Assembly: GCA_009268125.1 (NCBI GenBank)
Contig: WBOU01000002.1
Location: 496,001-560,000, forward strand
DNA: 64,000 bases
Origin: Chloroflexia bacterium SDU3-3
GTDB lineage: Bacteria; Chloroflexota; Chloroflexia; Chloroflexales; Roseiflexaceae
Reading direction: 5' to 3'
Every line of letters starts with the position of its first letter. The stretch's first letter is position 1. Shown here in pieces: positions 55,485 through 64,000 of this stretch. The notes below the pieces were generated by a model. The model made no database searches and was not told where the DNA came from. It saw only the letters and a list, made by a program, of their open reading frames with translations. The position numbers and the translations under genes are program-made.

Positions 55485-55834
55485 ACTATTCAAGCACCGC
55501 CGCTGTTGACGAAGGCGTACCCTGCTCGCCCGCACGGCGTGTATCTGTAGATCGAATGCCCCTGCGATGCGGGCGATGCATGCGGCGCGGCGCGCATCGT
55601 CACGCGCCGTGAGCACCGGATGGAGACGCGATGAACGCGGCGCATCGCGATGGGGCGGACACCAGGTCCGCCCCTACATCATTGCGGCCATCGGGCCGAT
55701 GACGATGGCGGCGATGCGAGGTCATCGTTACCTGATCCGGTCACATTGGGTTCGGTGGCGCAATCGACCGAGAAACATCCACAAATGTGACACCATGTGA
55801 GCAGCTTGCCCGCTGCATCATCGCCCACAAAAGC
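55485..55834. other. Gene-free structured gap
   Basis: About 350 bp with several short palindromes (GCGGCGCGGCGCGC; GGGGCGGAC-ACCAG-GTCCGCCCC near 55652-55675; ATGGCGGCGATGCGAG) and a GTGACACCATGTGAGCAG block shared with 36343. No credible gene. Confidence 0.45.
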
Positions 55835-55871
55835 CGAAGGCCCCAAGATCGGTTAGATCTTGGGGCCTTCG
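55835..55871. terminator. Terminator at the pepF end
   Basis: Sixteen-base arms CGAAGGCCCCAAGATC / GATCTTGGGGCCTTCG around GGTTA, 13 bp beyond the pepF stop; the minus-strand side runs into GGCTTTTGTGG. Confidence 0.85.
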
Positions 55872-55884
55872 TGATGAGAAAGAG

Positions 55885-57687
55885 CTACACCAGCGTCTCA
55901 AGCTCATCCAGCAGATGGTCGAACTCGTCCATGGCGGCCTGGATCGGCGCGGGCGACTCCATGTCCACCCCCGCGCCGCGCAGCAGCTCGATCGACGACT
56001 TCGACGAGCCGCCGCGCAGGAAGTTCAGGTAGCGGTCGATGGCCGGCTGGCCCTCGCCGATGATCTGCTTCGAGAGCGCGAGCGCCGCCGAGAGGCCGGT
56101 GGCGTATTGGTAGACATAGTAGTTGTAGTAGAAGTGCGGGATGCGCGCCCACTCCAGCGCGATCTCATCATCCAGCACCACCGCCGGGCCGTGGTAGCGG
56201 CCCACCAGCTCGTGGTAGCGCTGGCTCAGGCCATCGGCGGTCAGCGGCTCGCCCTGCTCGGTGCGGGTGTGCATGTCCAGCTCGAACTCGGCGAACATGG
56301 TCTGGCGGAAGATCGTGGTGCGCACGTCCTCCAGCTGCTGCACCAGCAGGCGGCGCTTCAGCGAGGCGTCGGCGCGGTTCTTGATCATGTAGTCGGTCAG
56401 CAGCGCCTCGTTCAGCGTCGACGCCACCTCGGCCACGAAGATGGTGTAGTTGCCGTAGACGAAGGGCTGGGTCTTGCGGGTGAAGAATGAGTGCATCGAG
56501 TGGCCCAGCTCGTGGGCCAGCGTGAACACGTCGTTCAGGCGATCCTGGTAGTTCAGCAGGATGAACGGCGCGGTGGTGTACGAGCCATCGCTGTATGCGC
56601 CGCTGCGCTTGCCCACGTTCTCGTAGACATCGATCCAGCGGCTGGTGAAGGTCTGCTGCAGCGCGTCGGCGTACTGCGCGCCCAGCGGGGCCAGCGCGTC
56701 GCGCACCAGCGCCGCGCCCTCGGCGTAGGAGATCACCACATCCGGCTCGTTGATCATGGGGGCGTAGAGGTCGTAGATCCGCAGGTCGTCCAGGCCCATC
56801 ACGCGCTTGCGCAGCTCCATGTAGCGGTGCAGCTTGGGCAGGTTGGCGTTGATCGTGCTGATCAGGTTGTGGTAGACATCCAGCGGGATGTCGTTCGGCT
56901 CCAGCGCGGCGGCCAGCGCCGAGGGGTAGTTGTGGATGCGCGCGCCCACCACGTGGCTGCGGATCTCGCCCGCGAGCGTGGTGGCCAGCGTGTTGCGGAT
57001 CTTGCCGAACGCGCTGTACATGCCCTTGAACGTATCGCGCCGCACGCGCCGGTCCTGGCTCTCTAGGAAGCGCCCGTAGCGGGCGTGCGAGAGCTGGATG
57101 TCGTTGCCGCTCTCATCCTTGATATAGGGGAAGTCCAGATCGGCGTTGGTGAGCATGCCGAAGATATCGCTGGTGGAGCGCGCCACGTCGCCGAACTGCG
57201 CCACCACGTTCTCCACCTCGGCGGAGCGTACGTGGGCGCGCTGGCGGGCCAGCTGCTCCAGCTTGTAGCGGTACAGCTCTAGCCCCGGCTCCTCGGCCAG
57301 CCACTGCTGGATGGTGGCGTCGGGCAGGGCCAGGATCTCCGGCTCGATGAAGGCCATGGCCGCCGAGATCTTGGCGACCACCGACCCGGCGCGGCTGTCC
57401 AGCGCCTGCCCGGCGGTGTCGGTGGTGTCCGAGTCGTGGCGGCGTCCGGCGTAGACGTAGACCTGCCAGAGCTGCTCGGCCACCTTGTCGGCCAGGGTCA
57501 GCGCGTGCAGCAGCGCCTTCGCGCCCTGGGCTATGGTGCCCTCCAGCGCGCCGAGGTCGGGGGTCTGGGCCTCCAGCGCGGCCACCGCCTGCTCCCAGGC
57601 GGCGTCATCTGCGTAGATCGTGCTGAGATCCCAGGTGTACTCGTCCTCGACCTCATCGCGGCGCGGGACTTTATGCGTATCGGTCAC
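55885..57687 (-). CDS. pepF: Oligoendopeptidase F (M3B)
   Basis: 600 residues from a GTG at 57687, chosen because AAGGAGG lies six bases upstream; the open frame extends 28 codons further without a site. The zinc motif HELGH is at residues 392-396 in TLAHELGHSMHSFF, and the third ligand glutamate is in FVAEVASTLNEALLTDYM. YTWDLSTIYADDAAWE at the N-terminus is typical of PepF. It cleaves short cytosolic peptides. Confidence 0.94.
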   Translation of the reverse strand: MTDTHKVPRRDEVEDEYTWDLSTIYADDAAWEQAVAALEAQTPDLGALEGTIAQGAKALLHALTLADKVAEQLWQVYVYAGRRHDSDTTDTAGQALDSRAGSVVAKISAAMAFIEPEILALPDATIQQWLAEEPGLELYRYKLEQLARQRAHVRSAEVENVVAQFGDVARSTSDIFGMLTNADLDFPYIKDESGNDIQLSHARYGRFLESQDRRVRRDTFKGMYSAFGKIRNTLATTLAGEIRSHVVGARIHNYPSALAAALEPNDIPLDVYHNLISTINANLPKLHRYMELRKRVMGLDDLRIYDLYAPMINEPDVVISYAEGAALVRDALAPLGAQYADALQQTFTSRWIDVYENVGKRSGAYSDGSYTTAPFILLNYQDRLNDVFTLAHELGHSMHSFFTRKTQPFVYGNYTIFVAEVASTLNEALLTDYMIKNRADASLKRRLLVQQLEDVRTTIFRQTMFAEFELDMHTRTEQGEPLTADGLSQRYHELVGRYHGPAVVLDDEIALEWARIPHFYYNYYVYQYATGLSAALALSKQIIGEGQPAIDRYLNFLRGGSSKSSIELLRGAGVDMESPAPIQAAMDEFDHLLDELETLV

Positions 57688-57941
57688 ATGAGCCTCCTTC
57701 TGGCCTGAATGATGCTTGATTCTACCACGGATGCTACGCGGATGCTTGGAAGATGGCATACAGATGCGCAAAGATCGGGCTGGGGGTGTATGCGAAGCGG
57801 TGGCCGCTTGGCGGGTCTCTTTTTCAGCTCGCTGTAGTTAGCAGCGCTCAGTGGTGAGAGGCGGTATTCCCAACGAGCGGGGGCAGCGCGCAAAATGGGC
57901 GCGCAGGCCATACGACCATGCGCGCCCGCTGTTCTGCCCGC

Positions 57942-59207
57942 CTAGCGCAGCCGCAGGCTGAAGGCGTAGGCGATGCCGCTCTGCAGGGTGCCGCGTGTGA
58001 TGATGCTGCTCAGATCCACGCCCAGACCCACCAGCGTCTGTGCCACCTCGGGGCGGATGCCGGTGAGCACCACGCGCGCGCCCAGCAGCTTCACGGCGTT
58101 GGCGGCCCGCAGCAGCGCGTTGGCCACGTGCGTGTCCACCACCGGCACGCCGGTGATGTCGAGGATGGCCACGGCGGCGTGGTTGGCGCTCACGCCATCC
58201 AGCAGGTTGTCGACGATCTGCTGGGCGCGGGTGCTGTCGATACTGCCGATCAGCGGCATGGCCACCACGCGGTCGGCCAGCGGGATGAGCGGGGTCGACA
58301 GCTCGCGCAGGGTGGCGGCCTGGGCGTCGAACATCTGCTGCTGCAGCGCCTCGTGCTCGCGCTCGGCCCGCAGCTGCTCGGTCACATCCTCGGCCTGCGA
58401 GAGCACGCCGATCACATCGCCGCCCTCGTCGTAGAGCACCGCGTTGTACCACTGGCAGGTGATCGTGCGGCCATCGCCGGTGCGGTTGGCGATCTGCCGG
58501 TTCACTAGGTCGCCCTTGGCCATGCGGGCCAGCAGCGTGGCCACCGCGTCGGGGTCGTGGTCCACGCCCAGCAGCTCGACGATGTTGCGGCCCACCGCCT
58601 CCTCGGCAGTCCAGCCGAAGATCCGCTCGGCGCTGGGGTTCCAGAACAGGATGCGCCCGTCGGTATCCCACTCGACCGAGGCCAGCGGCGTGCTCAGGTA
58701 GCTCTGCTCAAGGCGGTTTTTGGTGGTGCGCAGCTCGTCGGCCTGGCGGTAGATGCTCTCGTACAGCCGCCCGTGGTAGAAGTCGGCCAGCAGCATGGTG
58801 GTGGTGTCGGTGAGCAGCACGATGCCCTTGAGCGCGTCGGCGGCGCTGGCCACCCCGCTGGTCAGCGCCGAGATGGCGTACTCCAGCAGGTGCTGGCGGT
58901 AGACCCGCAGCAGGTTGAACAGGCTGGCGATCTCCATGTGCCGCTCGATCAGCGGCATGAACTCCTCGATCAGCGGCTGCGGCACCTGGTCTGGGGTCTC
59001 AAGCCCGGCGAGCATGGCCTCGATATGGCGCTCGACGCGCTGCTCCAGCGGCTCGCCATGCCCGGCATTGGGCAGCACCGACATCCGGCCAAGATCATAG
59101 ACGATAGCGCTTCGGATCGCGGGAAGACAGCCTCGCATGAAGAAACGGAAGGCAGAGAGGTCGGCGATGGAGGCATCATCATTGATGACAAAATCTTTGG
59201 TCGTCAT
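57942..59207 (-). CDS. RsbR-like protein with PAS and STAS domains (second of tandem pair)
   Basis: 421 residues from the ATG at 59207 (MTTKDFV); an ATG at 59231 is in frame and a TATACT box just upstream could even make that start leaderless. Layout: helical N-terminal sensor-like part (about 1-150), PAS (about 165-285: LASVEWDTDGRILFWNPSAE) and STAS (about 305-415). The STAS domain keeps both RsbR phospho-threonine regions, LDITGVPVVDTHVANALL and VVLTGIRPEVAQTLVGLGVD. In stressosomes such proteins are phosphorylated by RsbT and release it; neither rsbS nor rsbT is nearby. Confidence 0.87.
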   Translation of the reverse strand: MTTKDFVINDDASIADLSAFRFFMRGCLPAIRSAIVYDLGRMSVLPNAGHGEPLEQRVERHIEAMLAGLETPDQVPQPLIEEFMPLIERHMEIASLFNLLRVYRQHLLEYAISALTSGVASAADALKGIVLLTDTTTMLLADFYHGRLYESIYRQADELRTTKNRLEQSYLSTPLASVEWDTDGRILFWNPSAERIFGWTAEEAVGRNIVELLGVDHDPDAVATLLARMAKGDLVNRQIANRTGDGRTITCQWYNAVLYDEGGDVIGVLSQAEDVTEQLRAEREHEALQQQMFDAQAATLRELSTPLIPLADRVVAMPLIGSIDSTRAQQIVDNLLDGVSANHAAVAILDITGVPVVDTHVANALLRAANAVKLLGARVVLTGIRPEVAQTLVGLGVDLSSIITRGTLQSGIAYAFSLRLR

Positions 59208-59319
59208 GGAGCAGCTCGGTACTCTAGTCATGAATTAGTATATGACTAGAGTACCATACTTTTGAAATATTTGGGGGTACCTTTTTCTGATCTGTGGTGA
59301 TGCGTTCGTACTACACAGA

Positions 59320-59462
59320 AGATTCTTTACCACCAAGTTGCTAAGGGAAAGAACGCATTTACCACGAAGACGCGAAGGCGCGAGGGAGAAGATTTCCCAC
59401 CAAGATGCCAAAACGCCAAGGGAACGCAGGGGGGACGACGAGCACGAAGGCGCGCGGGGAAG
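59320..59462. repeat. CCAAG/CGAAG-word intergenic repeat, copy e
   Basis: Words on the plus strand: TTTACCACCAAGTTGCTAAG, then TTTACCACGAAGACGCGAAG, then CCCACCAAGATGCCAAAACG, then ACGAGCACGAAGGCGCG. Lies in the 345-bp gap between the two PAS-STAS genes; nothing else is seen there. Confidence 0.78.
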
Positions 59463-59576
59463 AAAAGGATGCGGGGCGAGGAGGAGCCATCGCTGATGGC
59501 GCACCAGCGCAGCGGCAACCAGGCACCGCTTGAAGGGTCGCCTAGTCGCCGTTGCGCATCCCGGTGCTTTTCCCTG

Positions 59577-60839
59577 CTAGCGCCGGGCCTTGCCTGCGCG
59601 GCTGTGGAAGGCGTAGGCGATGCCGCTCTGCAGCGAGGCCAGCGTGATGATGCTGCCCAGATCCACGCCCAGGCCCACCAGCGTCTGGGCCACCTCGGGG
59701 CGGATGCCGGTGAGCACCACCTCGCCGCCCAGCAGGCGCACGGCCTGGGCCGCGCTCAGCAGCGCATTGGCCACCTTGGTGTCCACCACGGGCACGCCGG
59801 TGATGTCGAGGATGGTGATGCGGGCGCGGTGCTCGGCCACGCCGCTCAGCAGCGTGTCGATCACCTGCTGGGCGCGGGCGCTGTCGATGCTGCCGATCAG
59901 CGGCATGGCCACCACACCATCGGCCAGCGGGATGAGCGGGGTCGACAGCTCGTGCAGCGCAGCGGCCTGGGCCTCGATGATCTGCTGCTGCAGGCTGGCG
60001 CGCTCTTCCTCGGCGCGGATCTGGTCGGTCACATCCTCGGCCTGCGAGATAGCGCCGATCACCTGGCCCTGCTCGTCGCGCAGCACGGCGTTATGCCACT
60101 GGCAGGTGATCAACCGGCCATCCCGCCTGGTGTTCTGGTTGCGGTTGTTCAGGGCCTGGCCGCTCAGCACCTCGCGCAGCACGCCGCCCACCTGGTCGGC
60201 GGCCACATCGGGCACCAGCAGGGCGATCAGGTTCTGGCCCAGCGCCTCATCCGCCGCCCAGCCGAAGATGCGCTGGGCGCTCTGGTTCCAGAACAGGATG
60301 CGGCCCTGGGCGTCCCACTCGATCATGGCCAGCGGCGTGCTCATGAAGGCCTGCTCGAAGCGGTCGCGGGTGTTGCGCAGCTCGTCGGTCTTGCGGTGGA
60401 TGTCCTCTTCGAGGTGCAGCTGGTGCAGCTCGACGATGTGCTCCGAGGCGATATCGGCCAGCTCCATCAGCCGCTTGAGGCCCCACAGCGTGTTGGGCAC
60501 GCCCGCCATGTCGGCGCGGATGGCCATGTCCATGAACTGCTGGCGGAACAGCGAGAGCAGATTGAGCAGGTTGGCGACCTTGGTCTGCTGGCGGATGATC
60601 ATGCCCAGCGACGACTCGACGTGCGGCGGGATGAGCGCGGATGAGTCGAAGCCGCGCTCGAAGGCGACCATGTGCATCTGGATGCGCTCGCGGGCGATCG
60701 GCTCGGGCGCGTTGTGGAAGGCGATCGAGATCGCGCGGAAGTCGGGCACCAGATTGGTGACGATGGTGGGGAACGATTCCTTGAAGAAATCGCGGAACGG
60801 CTGAAGATCCGGCTCGACAGTTGTTTCGATGTGCTGCAT
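59577..60839 (-). CDS. RsbR-like protein with PAS and STAS domains (first of tandem pair)
   Basis: 420 residues. Same architecture as the gene at 57942: N-terminal helical domain (about 1-150), PAS (LAMIEWDAQGRILFWNQSAQ, about 165-285) and STAS (about 305-412) with LDITGVPVVDTKVANALL and VVLTGIRPEVAQTLVGLGVD. The PAS-linker-STAS parts are nearly identical between the two while the N-terminal sensor regions differ, so they look like a duplication with divergence of the input domain. The PAS lacks the N-C-R-F-L-Q flavin cysteine motif of light-sensing homologues. Confidence 0.88.
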   Translation of the reverse strand: MQHIETTVEPDLQPFRDFFKESFPTIVTNLVPDFRAISIAFHNAPEPIARERIQMHMVAFERGFDSSALIPPHVESSLGMIIRQQTKVANLLNLLSLFRQQFMDMAIRADMAGVPNTLWGLKRLMELADIASEHIVELHQLHLEEDIHRKTDELRNTRDRFEQAFMSTPLAMIEWDAQGRILFWNQSAQRIFGWAADEALGQNLIALLVPDVAADQVGGVLREVLSGQALNNRNQNTRRDGRLITCQWHNAVLRDEQGQVIGAISQAEDVTDQIRAEEERASLQQQIIEAQAAALHELSTPLIPLADGVVAMPLIGSIDSARAQQVIDTLLSGVAEHRARITILDITGVPVVDTKVANALLSAAQAVRLLGGEVVLTGIRPEVAQTLVGLGVDLGSIITLASLQSGIAYAFHSRAGKARR

Positions 60840-61012
60840 GGCAGTATCTGTCCCTGATGAATCCGAGCGCAGGCGATGGCAAAGCGCAGCGCTGCCTGGA
60901 TGTTCGCCGTTGATTTAAAAACCGTTAAGGGTTGCTCTATTGTACTGTAAGCTTCCTGCTTCGGCAAGATGGAATCAGCGCGCTACTAGGGCCTATGCAT
61001 TCTCGGTCGGCA

Positions 61013-61195
61013 GAACGTTTTTACCACCAAGACTCCAAGACCCCAAGGGGAGAAAAGGGAGCGCATACCACGGAGGTGCGAAGGCACGAAGGGAAGAGGC
61101 CCGATTTACTACCAAAATAGCATCTTGCGAAGCGTCATCTTCGTGGTGAACCGGTTGCTTTGCTCCCTTGGTGTCTGGGGGGAACCGGTTCTTTT
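61013..61195. repeat. CCAAG/CGAAG-word intergenic repeat, copy f
   Basis: Begins ACGTTTTTACCACCAAGACT, the same 20 bases as copy a, continues with CCAAGACCCCAAGGGG and GAAGGCACGAAGGG, then turns over into reverse-oriented words (CTTCGTGGTGAACCGGTTG; CCCTTGGTGTC). A head-to-head arrangement. The remaining part of the 60840-61217 gap shows nothing. Confidence 0.78.
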
Positions 61196-61217
61196 CACAT
61201 GCTCGCTATCGGCCTGC

Positions 61218-62519
61218 CTACGCCGCGCTTGGCTCGGGCTTTGGCTCGTTGCCCACCTGGAACAGCACAAACAGCCCTAGCCCGGCGAAGCGCACCAATG
61301 CCGCGAAGATCAGCGCGGCGCTATAGCCGAACATATCGCCGATCGTGGTGCCGATCATGGGGCCGAAGAACGTGGCCACCGAGTTGGTCATCTGGTAGAG
61401 CGCCACGTAGGTGGCGGTGTGGCTCTTGGGGCAGGTGCTCAGCAGGATGTCGAATAGCACCAGGTCGATCCCGGCGCTGAACAGGTTGGCCACGCCCGCG
61501 TAGAGCGGCAGCGGCCCGGTGGTGTGGGTCAGCCCGGTGACCAGCGGGTAGAGTGCCATGCCGAACACGCAGATCCGCAGCACGATCCCCGGCCCGCGCC
61601 GCTCGCTGACCGACGACCAGATGAAGTAGGCGATCAGCAGCACCGCGTTCGATACCGTGTTGATGATGCCCACCCACGAGTCGCTGGCCTGCAGGTCGCG
61701 TACCCAGTAGATCGGGAACAGCGGGATGCCGATGCCCAGCCCCAGCCGGAACAGGAACTGGCTGCCGATGAAGCGGTTGTATGACCCGTTGCCGCGCAGC
61801 AGCGCCAGCGTGTCATTGAGGTGCTGCCGGGGGCTGCGCCGCCCGCCCTGGGGCTTGGCCACCGGCTCGTTGTCGGGGATGCTGATCTGCCGCGAGAAGG
61901 CGAAGCTGAGCAGCCCGGCGGCGAACGAGGCGATGAACACGATCTGGTAGTTCAGCGGGAAGGTGATAGTGTCGAGCAGCCAGCCGCACAGCGCCACCGA
62001 TATGGCGGTCGATGCGCCCAGGATCGACCAGCGCCTGCTCATCAGGTAGTAGCGCTTGTCTGGCCCGGCCACCGCGCCCATCACCACCGTGAAGGCCACG
62101 TTCAGCACGATCTGCGGCACTGTGGCGAAGGCCCACAGGATGATGATAACGATCGGGATCATGTCGAGCGGGAAGAAGAACGGGGCCACGCCCATCAGCG
62201 CGTAGGAGAGGAACACCAGCACCCGCGAGGCCGAGTACCACGGCACGATGTTGCGCTGCCGCTCCAGCAGCTGCCCGATGAAGATGGTGAGCACCATGCC
62301 CGCCAGCGCTGGGAGCGATGTCAGCAGGCCGACCATGAGCGAGGAGGCGTTGAGGCGAACCAGGAAGATCGAGAGGAAGGTGGCGACACCGTTGACCAGC
62401 CCGACGCCGAAGCCGTCGATCAGGACATTGCGGATGTTGCGCTGCGGTATGTCGGAAGGCCAGAAGAAAGAGCGAAGCGATGAGCCGATACGTCGTTGAA
62501 ATGTGTAAAGTGTTTGCAT
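61218..62519 (-). CDS. MFS transporter
   Basis: 433 residues from the ATG at 62519 (MQTLYTFQRR); an in-frame ATG at 62552 overlaps a TAGAAT promoter-like box and lacks a ribosome site. Twelve hydrophobic segments from about residue 40 (VLIDGFGVGLVNGVATFLSI). IGQLLERQRNIVPWYSASRV is the loop 2-3 region with a weak MFS signature, and FSRQISIPDNEPVAKPQGGR is the central loop. Substrate unknown. Confidence 0.85.
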   Translation of the reverse strand: MQTLYTFQRRIGSSLRSFFWPSDIPQRNIRNVLIDGFGVGLVNGVATFLSIFLVRLNASSLMVGLLTSLPALAGMVLTIFIGQLLERQRNIVPWYSASRVLVFLSYALMGVAPFFFPLDMIPIVIIILWAFATVPQIVLNVAFTVVMGAVAGPDKRYYLMSRRWSILGASTAISVALCGWLLDTITFPLNYQIVFIASFAAGLLSFAFSRQISIPDNEPVAKPQGGRRSPRQHLNDTLALLRGNGSYNRFIGSQFLFRLGLGIGIPLFPIYWVRDLQASDSWVGIINTVSNAVLLIAYFIWSSVSERRGPGIVLRICVFGMALYPLVTGLTHTTGPLPLYAGVANLFSAGIDLVLFDILLSTCPKSHTATYVALYQMTNSVATFFGPMIGTTIGDMFGYSAALIFAALVRFAGLGLFVLFQVGNEPKPEPSAA

Positions 62520-62642
62520 CAGTGCATAGATTCCCCTGAAATTAAAAGGCATTCTAGCACGACTGATTCTCAGCCGTCATCAGCCAAAGGGTTTAATTTC
62601 TGTAAAGAGAATTGTCTGCGGCCTGGCGGGCCTGCGGGGCGC

Positions 62643-62676
62643 AAAAAGACCAGGTGCCCAGCGGGCATCCTGGTCT
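62643..62676 (-). terminator. Terminator after tRNA-Ser
   Basis: AGACCAGG-T-GCCC / GGGC-AT-CCTGGTCT hairpin reading on the minus strand into TTTTTGC, 31 bp after the tRNA 3' end. Confidence 0.75.
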
Positions 62677-62706
62677 CTTGGCTGGCTCGGCCTGGGCCAA
62701 GCGGTC

Positions 62707-62796
<90 letters not shown>

Positions 62797-62809
62797 GGAA
62801 AGCGCTGCT

Positions 62810-62839
62810 ATTATAGCAGAAGAGTGCCTTTTTGTGCAA
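62810..62839 (-). promoter_or_regulatory. tRNA-Ser promoter
   Basis: On the minus strand TTGCAC (62834-62839) and TATAAT (62810-62815) are 18 bp apart; the minus-10 ends 13 bp before the tRNA 5' end. Confidence 0.75.
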
Positions 62840-62904
62840 AAAAGCTGCGGGCCTAACAGAGCCAGCGCCATAAGGTTGGCGCTGGCTCTGTGGCGCGGCC
62901 TTGC

Positions 62905-64000
62905 TCATTTGAGGATGTAGTAGGTGCCGCGCTTCTCGCCCACCTTCATCAGCAGCCCGCGGTCGACGAGGTCGGCCAGGTCGCGGCGCAGTGTCTCGGC
63001 GGAGACATCCGGGGCGAGATCCTGCATGTCGCTATTGGTGAGCCGGTGGTGCTCGGCCACATGCACCATGGCGGCGATCTGGCGCTCGTTGAGGCCTAGC
63101 CTGCGCCACTCGGATGTGTCCACGCCGCCCGCGTCCAGCTTGTCGTCGCCCACCTGGCCGCGCAGCGTCACCAGGAAGCCTGCGGCGGTCTCGCGGAAGC
63201 CAGGCGCGGGCAGGCCGGCCTCGCGCATCTGCCGCAGCATGCGGTCGATGCCGTAGCCCAGCCGCTCGATCATGCCGAAGTCGGCCAGCACCTGCACCAG
63301 CGTCTCGTTGCGCGAGTAGCGCTCCTCCAGCAGGTTCTCCAGCGTCACGTGGCCCGGCAGCCTGCCCGGCGAGTAGCACTCCAGCCGGTCGCCGAACAGC
63401 GCGATGCGGATGCCCTCGCCCCGGATGGTGTAGTCGCGGTGGGCCACGGCGTTCACCAGGGTCTCGCGCACCGCGCCCAGCGGGAACTGGGTCCAGTCCT
63501 GCCGCTCTAGCCCGACCATGCGGCTGCCGTGCCGCATGTTTTCCGAGAGCCAGATCTCGGCGCGGCGCAGAGCCTCGGGCAGCGTGTCGCGGATGTCCTC
63601 GCGCAGGAACTCGTCGCTCATCTCGCGGCCACGGTAGCGCACCAGCGTGATTTCGCACTGGGGGAAGAAGCGGTCCACATCGCGCCCGAACAGCAGCAGC
63701 CCGGCGTTGGTGGGGCGGAAGGTGTCGGGCGCAGGCGCGCGGGCCAGCGCGCCGCGGCGGTAGAGGAACTCGTAGACATTGGACTCGGCGGCGGGGCCGA
63801 TGCGGCGGGTGTAGGCCCCGATCTTCGAGAGGTCGAGGTCGGCCAGGCTGGCATCCTGGGGCGACATGCGCTCCCAGCTGGTCTCGCCGCGCTCCAGCAG
63901 CAGCCTGCGCAGCGCATCTGGCGCGATCGGCTGATCCTCGGCACCCTCGCGCCGCAGGTATTTGCCGTGCAGGCTGTAGACGTGGGGCAGGCCCGAGGGC
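62905..64000 (-). CDS. AlbA_2/Schlafen-type ATP-binding protein (RecG-like regulator), C-terminal part, cut by right edge
   Basis: At least 364 residues; the frame is open to the right edge, so the true start is outside. The first visible residues (LPHVYSLHGKYLRREGAEDQ, then TSWERM) belong to the AlbA_2 (Schlafen-like) domain, so an internal Met at 63867 is not the start. A GHKL-like ATPase part follows (ETLVNAVAHRDYTIRGEGIR; LECYSPGRLPG; YGIDRMLRQMREAGL), then a C-terminal winged helix (LTNSDMQDLAPDVSAETLRR). Such proteins are often annotated as transcriptional regulators or DNA-helicase-related and are frequent in variable regions. Next to a tRNA gene. Confidence 0.85.
   Translation of the reverse strand, partial: PSGLPHVYSLHGKYLRREGAEDQPIAPDALRRLLLERGETSWERMSPQDASLADLDLSKIGAYTRRIGPAAESNVYEFLYRRGALARAPAPDTFRPTNAGLLLFGRDVDRFFPQCEITLVRYRGREMSDEFLREDIRDTLPEALRRAEIWLSENMRHGSRMVGLERQDWTQFPLGAVRETLVNAVAHRDYTIRGEGIRIALFGDRLECYSPGRLPGHVTLENLLEERYSRNETLVQVLADFGMIERLGYGIDRMLRQMREAGLPAPGFRETAAGFLVTLRGQVGDDKLDAGGVDTSEWRRLGLNERQIAAMVHVAEHHRLTNSDMQDLAPDVSAETLRRDLADLVDRGLLMKVGEKRGTYYILK

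Overview
The window is high-GC bacterial DNA with short intergenic gaps. The gene content points to a Chloroflexota bacterium of the class Chloroflexia. This rests on two tandem Agl23-type GT-C glycosyltransferases (one fused to an NHL propeller), an R3H-domain ring ATPase next to tmk and a DarA-like c-di-AMP receptor, PAS-STAS (RsbR-like) orphans, and intergenic DNA full of short structured repeats. The assignment is an inference from protein style; no rRNA is present.

Region 1 (1-3657, minus strand) is a compact candidate RiPP locus: a B12-type radical SAM peptide C-methyltransferase, two related Cys-free short peptides each followed by a stem-loop, and an M16 zinc protease cut by the left edge. 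This is the strongest candidate for an undescribed system. Region 2 (3.9-7.7 kb) holds a patatin, a LysR regulator, a methyltransferase and a Crp/Fnr regulator. Region 3 (7.9-19.9 kb) is a surface-glycan locus: two plus-strand membrane glycosyltransferases converge on a minus-strand operon coding for a Wzz-like protein, a BY-kinase-like protein with a degenerate P-loop, a 47-residue membrane protein, a Wzy-like polymerase/ligase, a lipoprotein and a Wzx-like flippase.

Region 4 (20.4-26.4 kb) is a NAD biosynthesis locus: the repressor NrtR followed by nadA, nadB, nadC and a NifS-type cysteine desulfurase, with look-alike palindromes in front of nrtR and nadA. pncB (salvage) lies at 39.5-41.0 kb. 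Region 5 (26.4-34.6 kb, minus strand) holds a DsbA-like lipoprotein, a zinc-ribbon membrane protein, darA, tmk, the R3H ATPase, an unrecognised protein, pdxT, pdxS and thrC. Region 6 (34.7-36.5 kb) is repeat-rich: a 17-unit 21-bp tandem array and a dispersed hairpin element.

Region 7 (36.5-49.8 kb) contains an SDR, a disordered small protein, a HAD phosphatase, an acyltransferase, pncB, a SURF1 protein converging with a small membrane protein, a GAF-GAF-PAS histidine kinase with an M23 peptidase, a GH13 enzyme, a dihydrouridine synthase and a XerC/D-type recombinase. Region 8 (49.8-64.0 kb) has a well-resolved glycine T-box riboswitch before glyS, two MFS transporters, a THUMP-like methyltransferase, PepF, two tandem PAS-STAS proteins, tRNA-Ser(GGA), and an AlbA_2/Schlafen-type ATP-binding protein cut by the right edge. 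Its gaps carry two repeat families: a CCAAG/CGAAG word repeat (six sites in the window) and an approximately 170-bp double-hairpin element (three copies plus a remnant).
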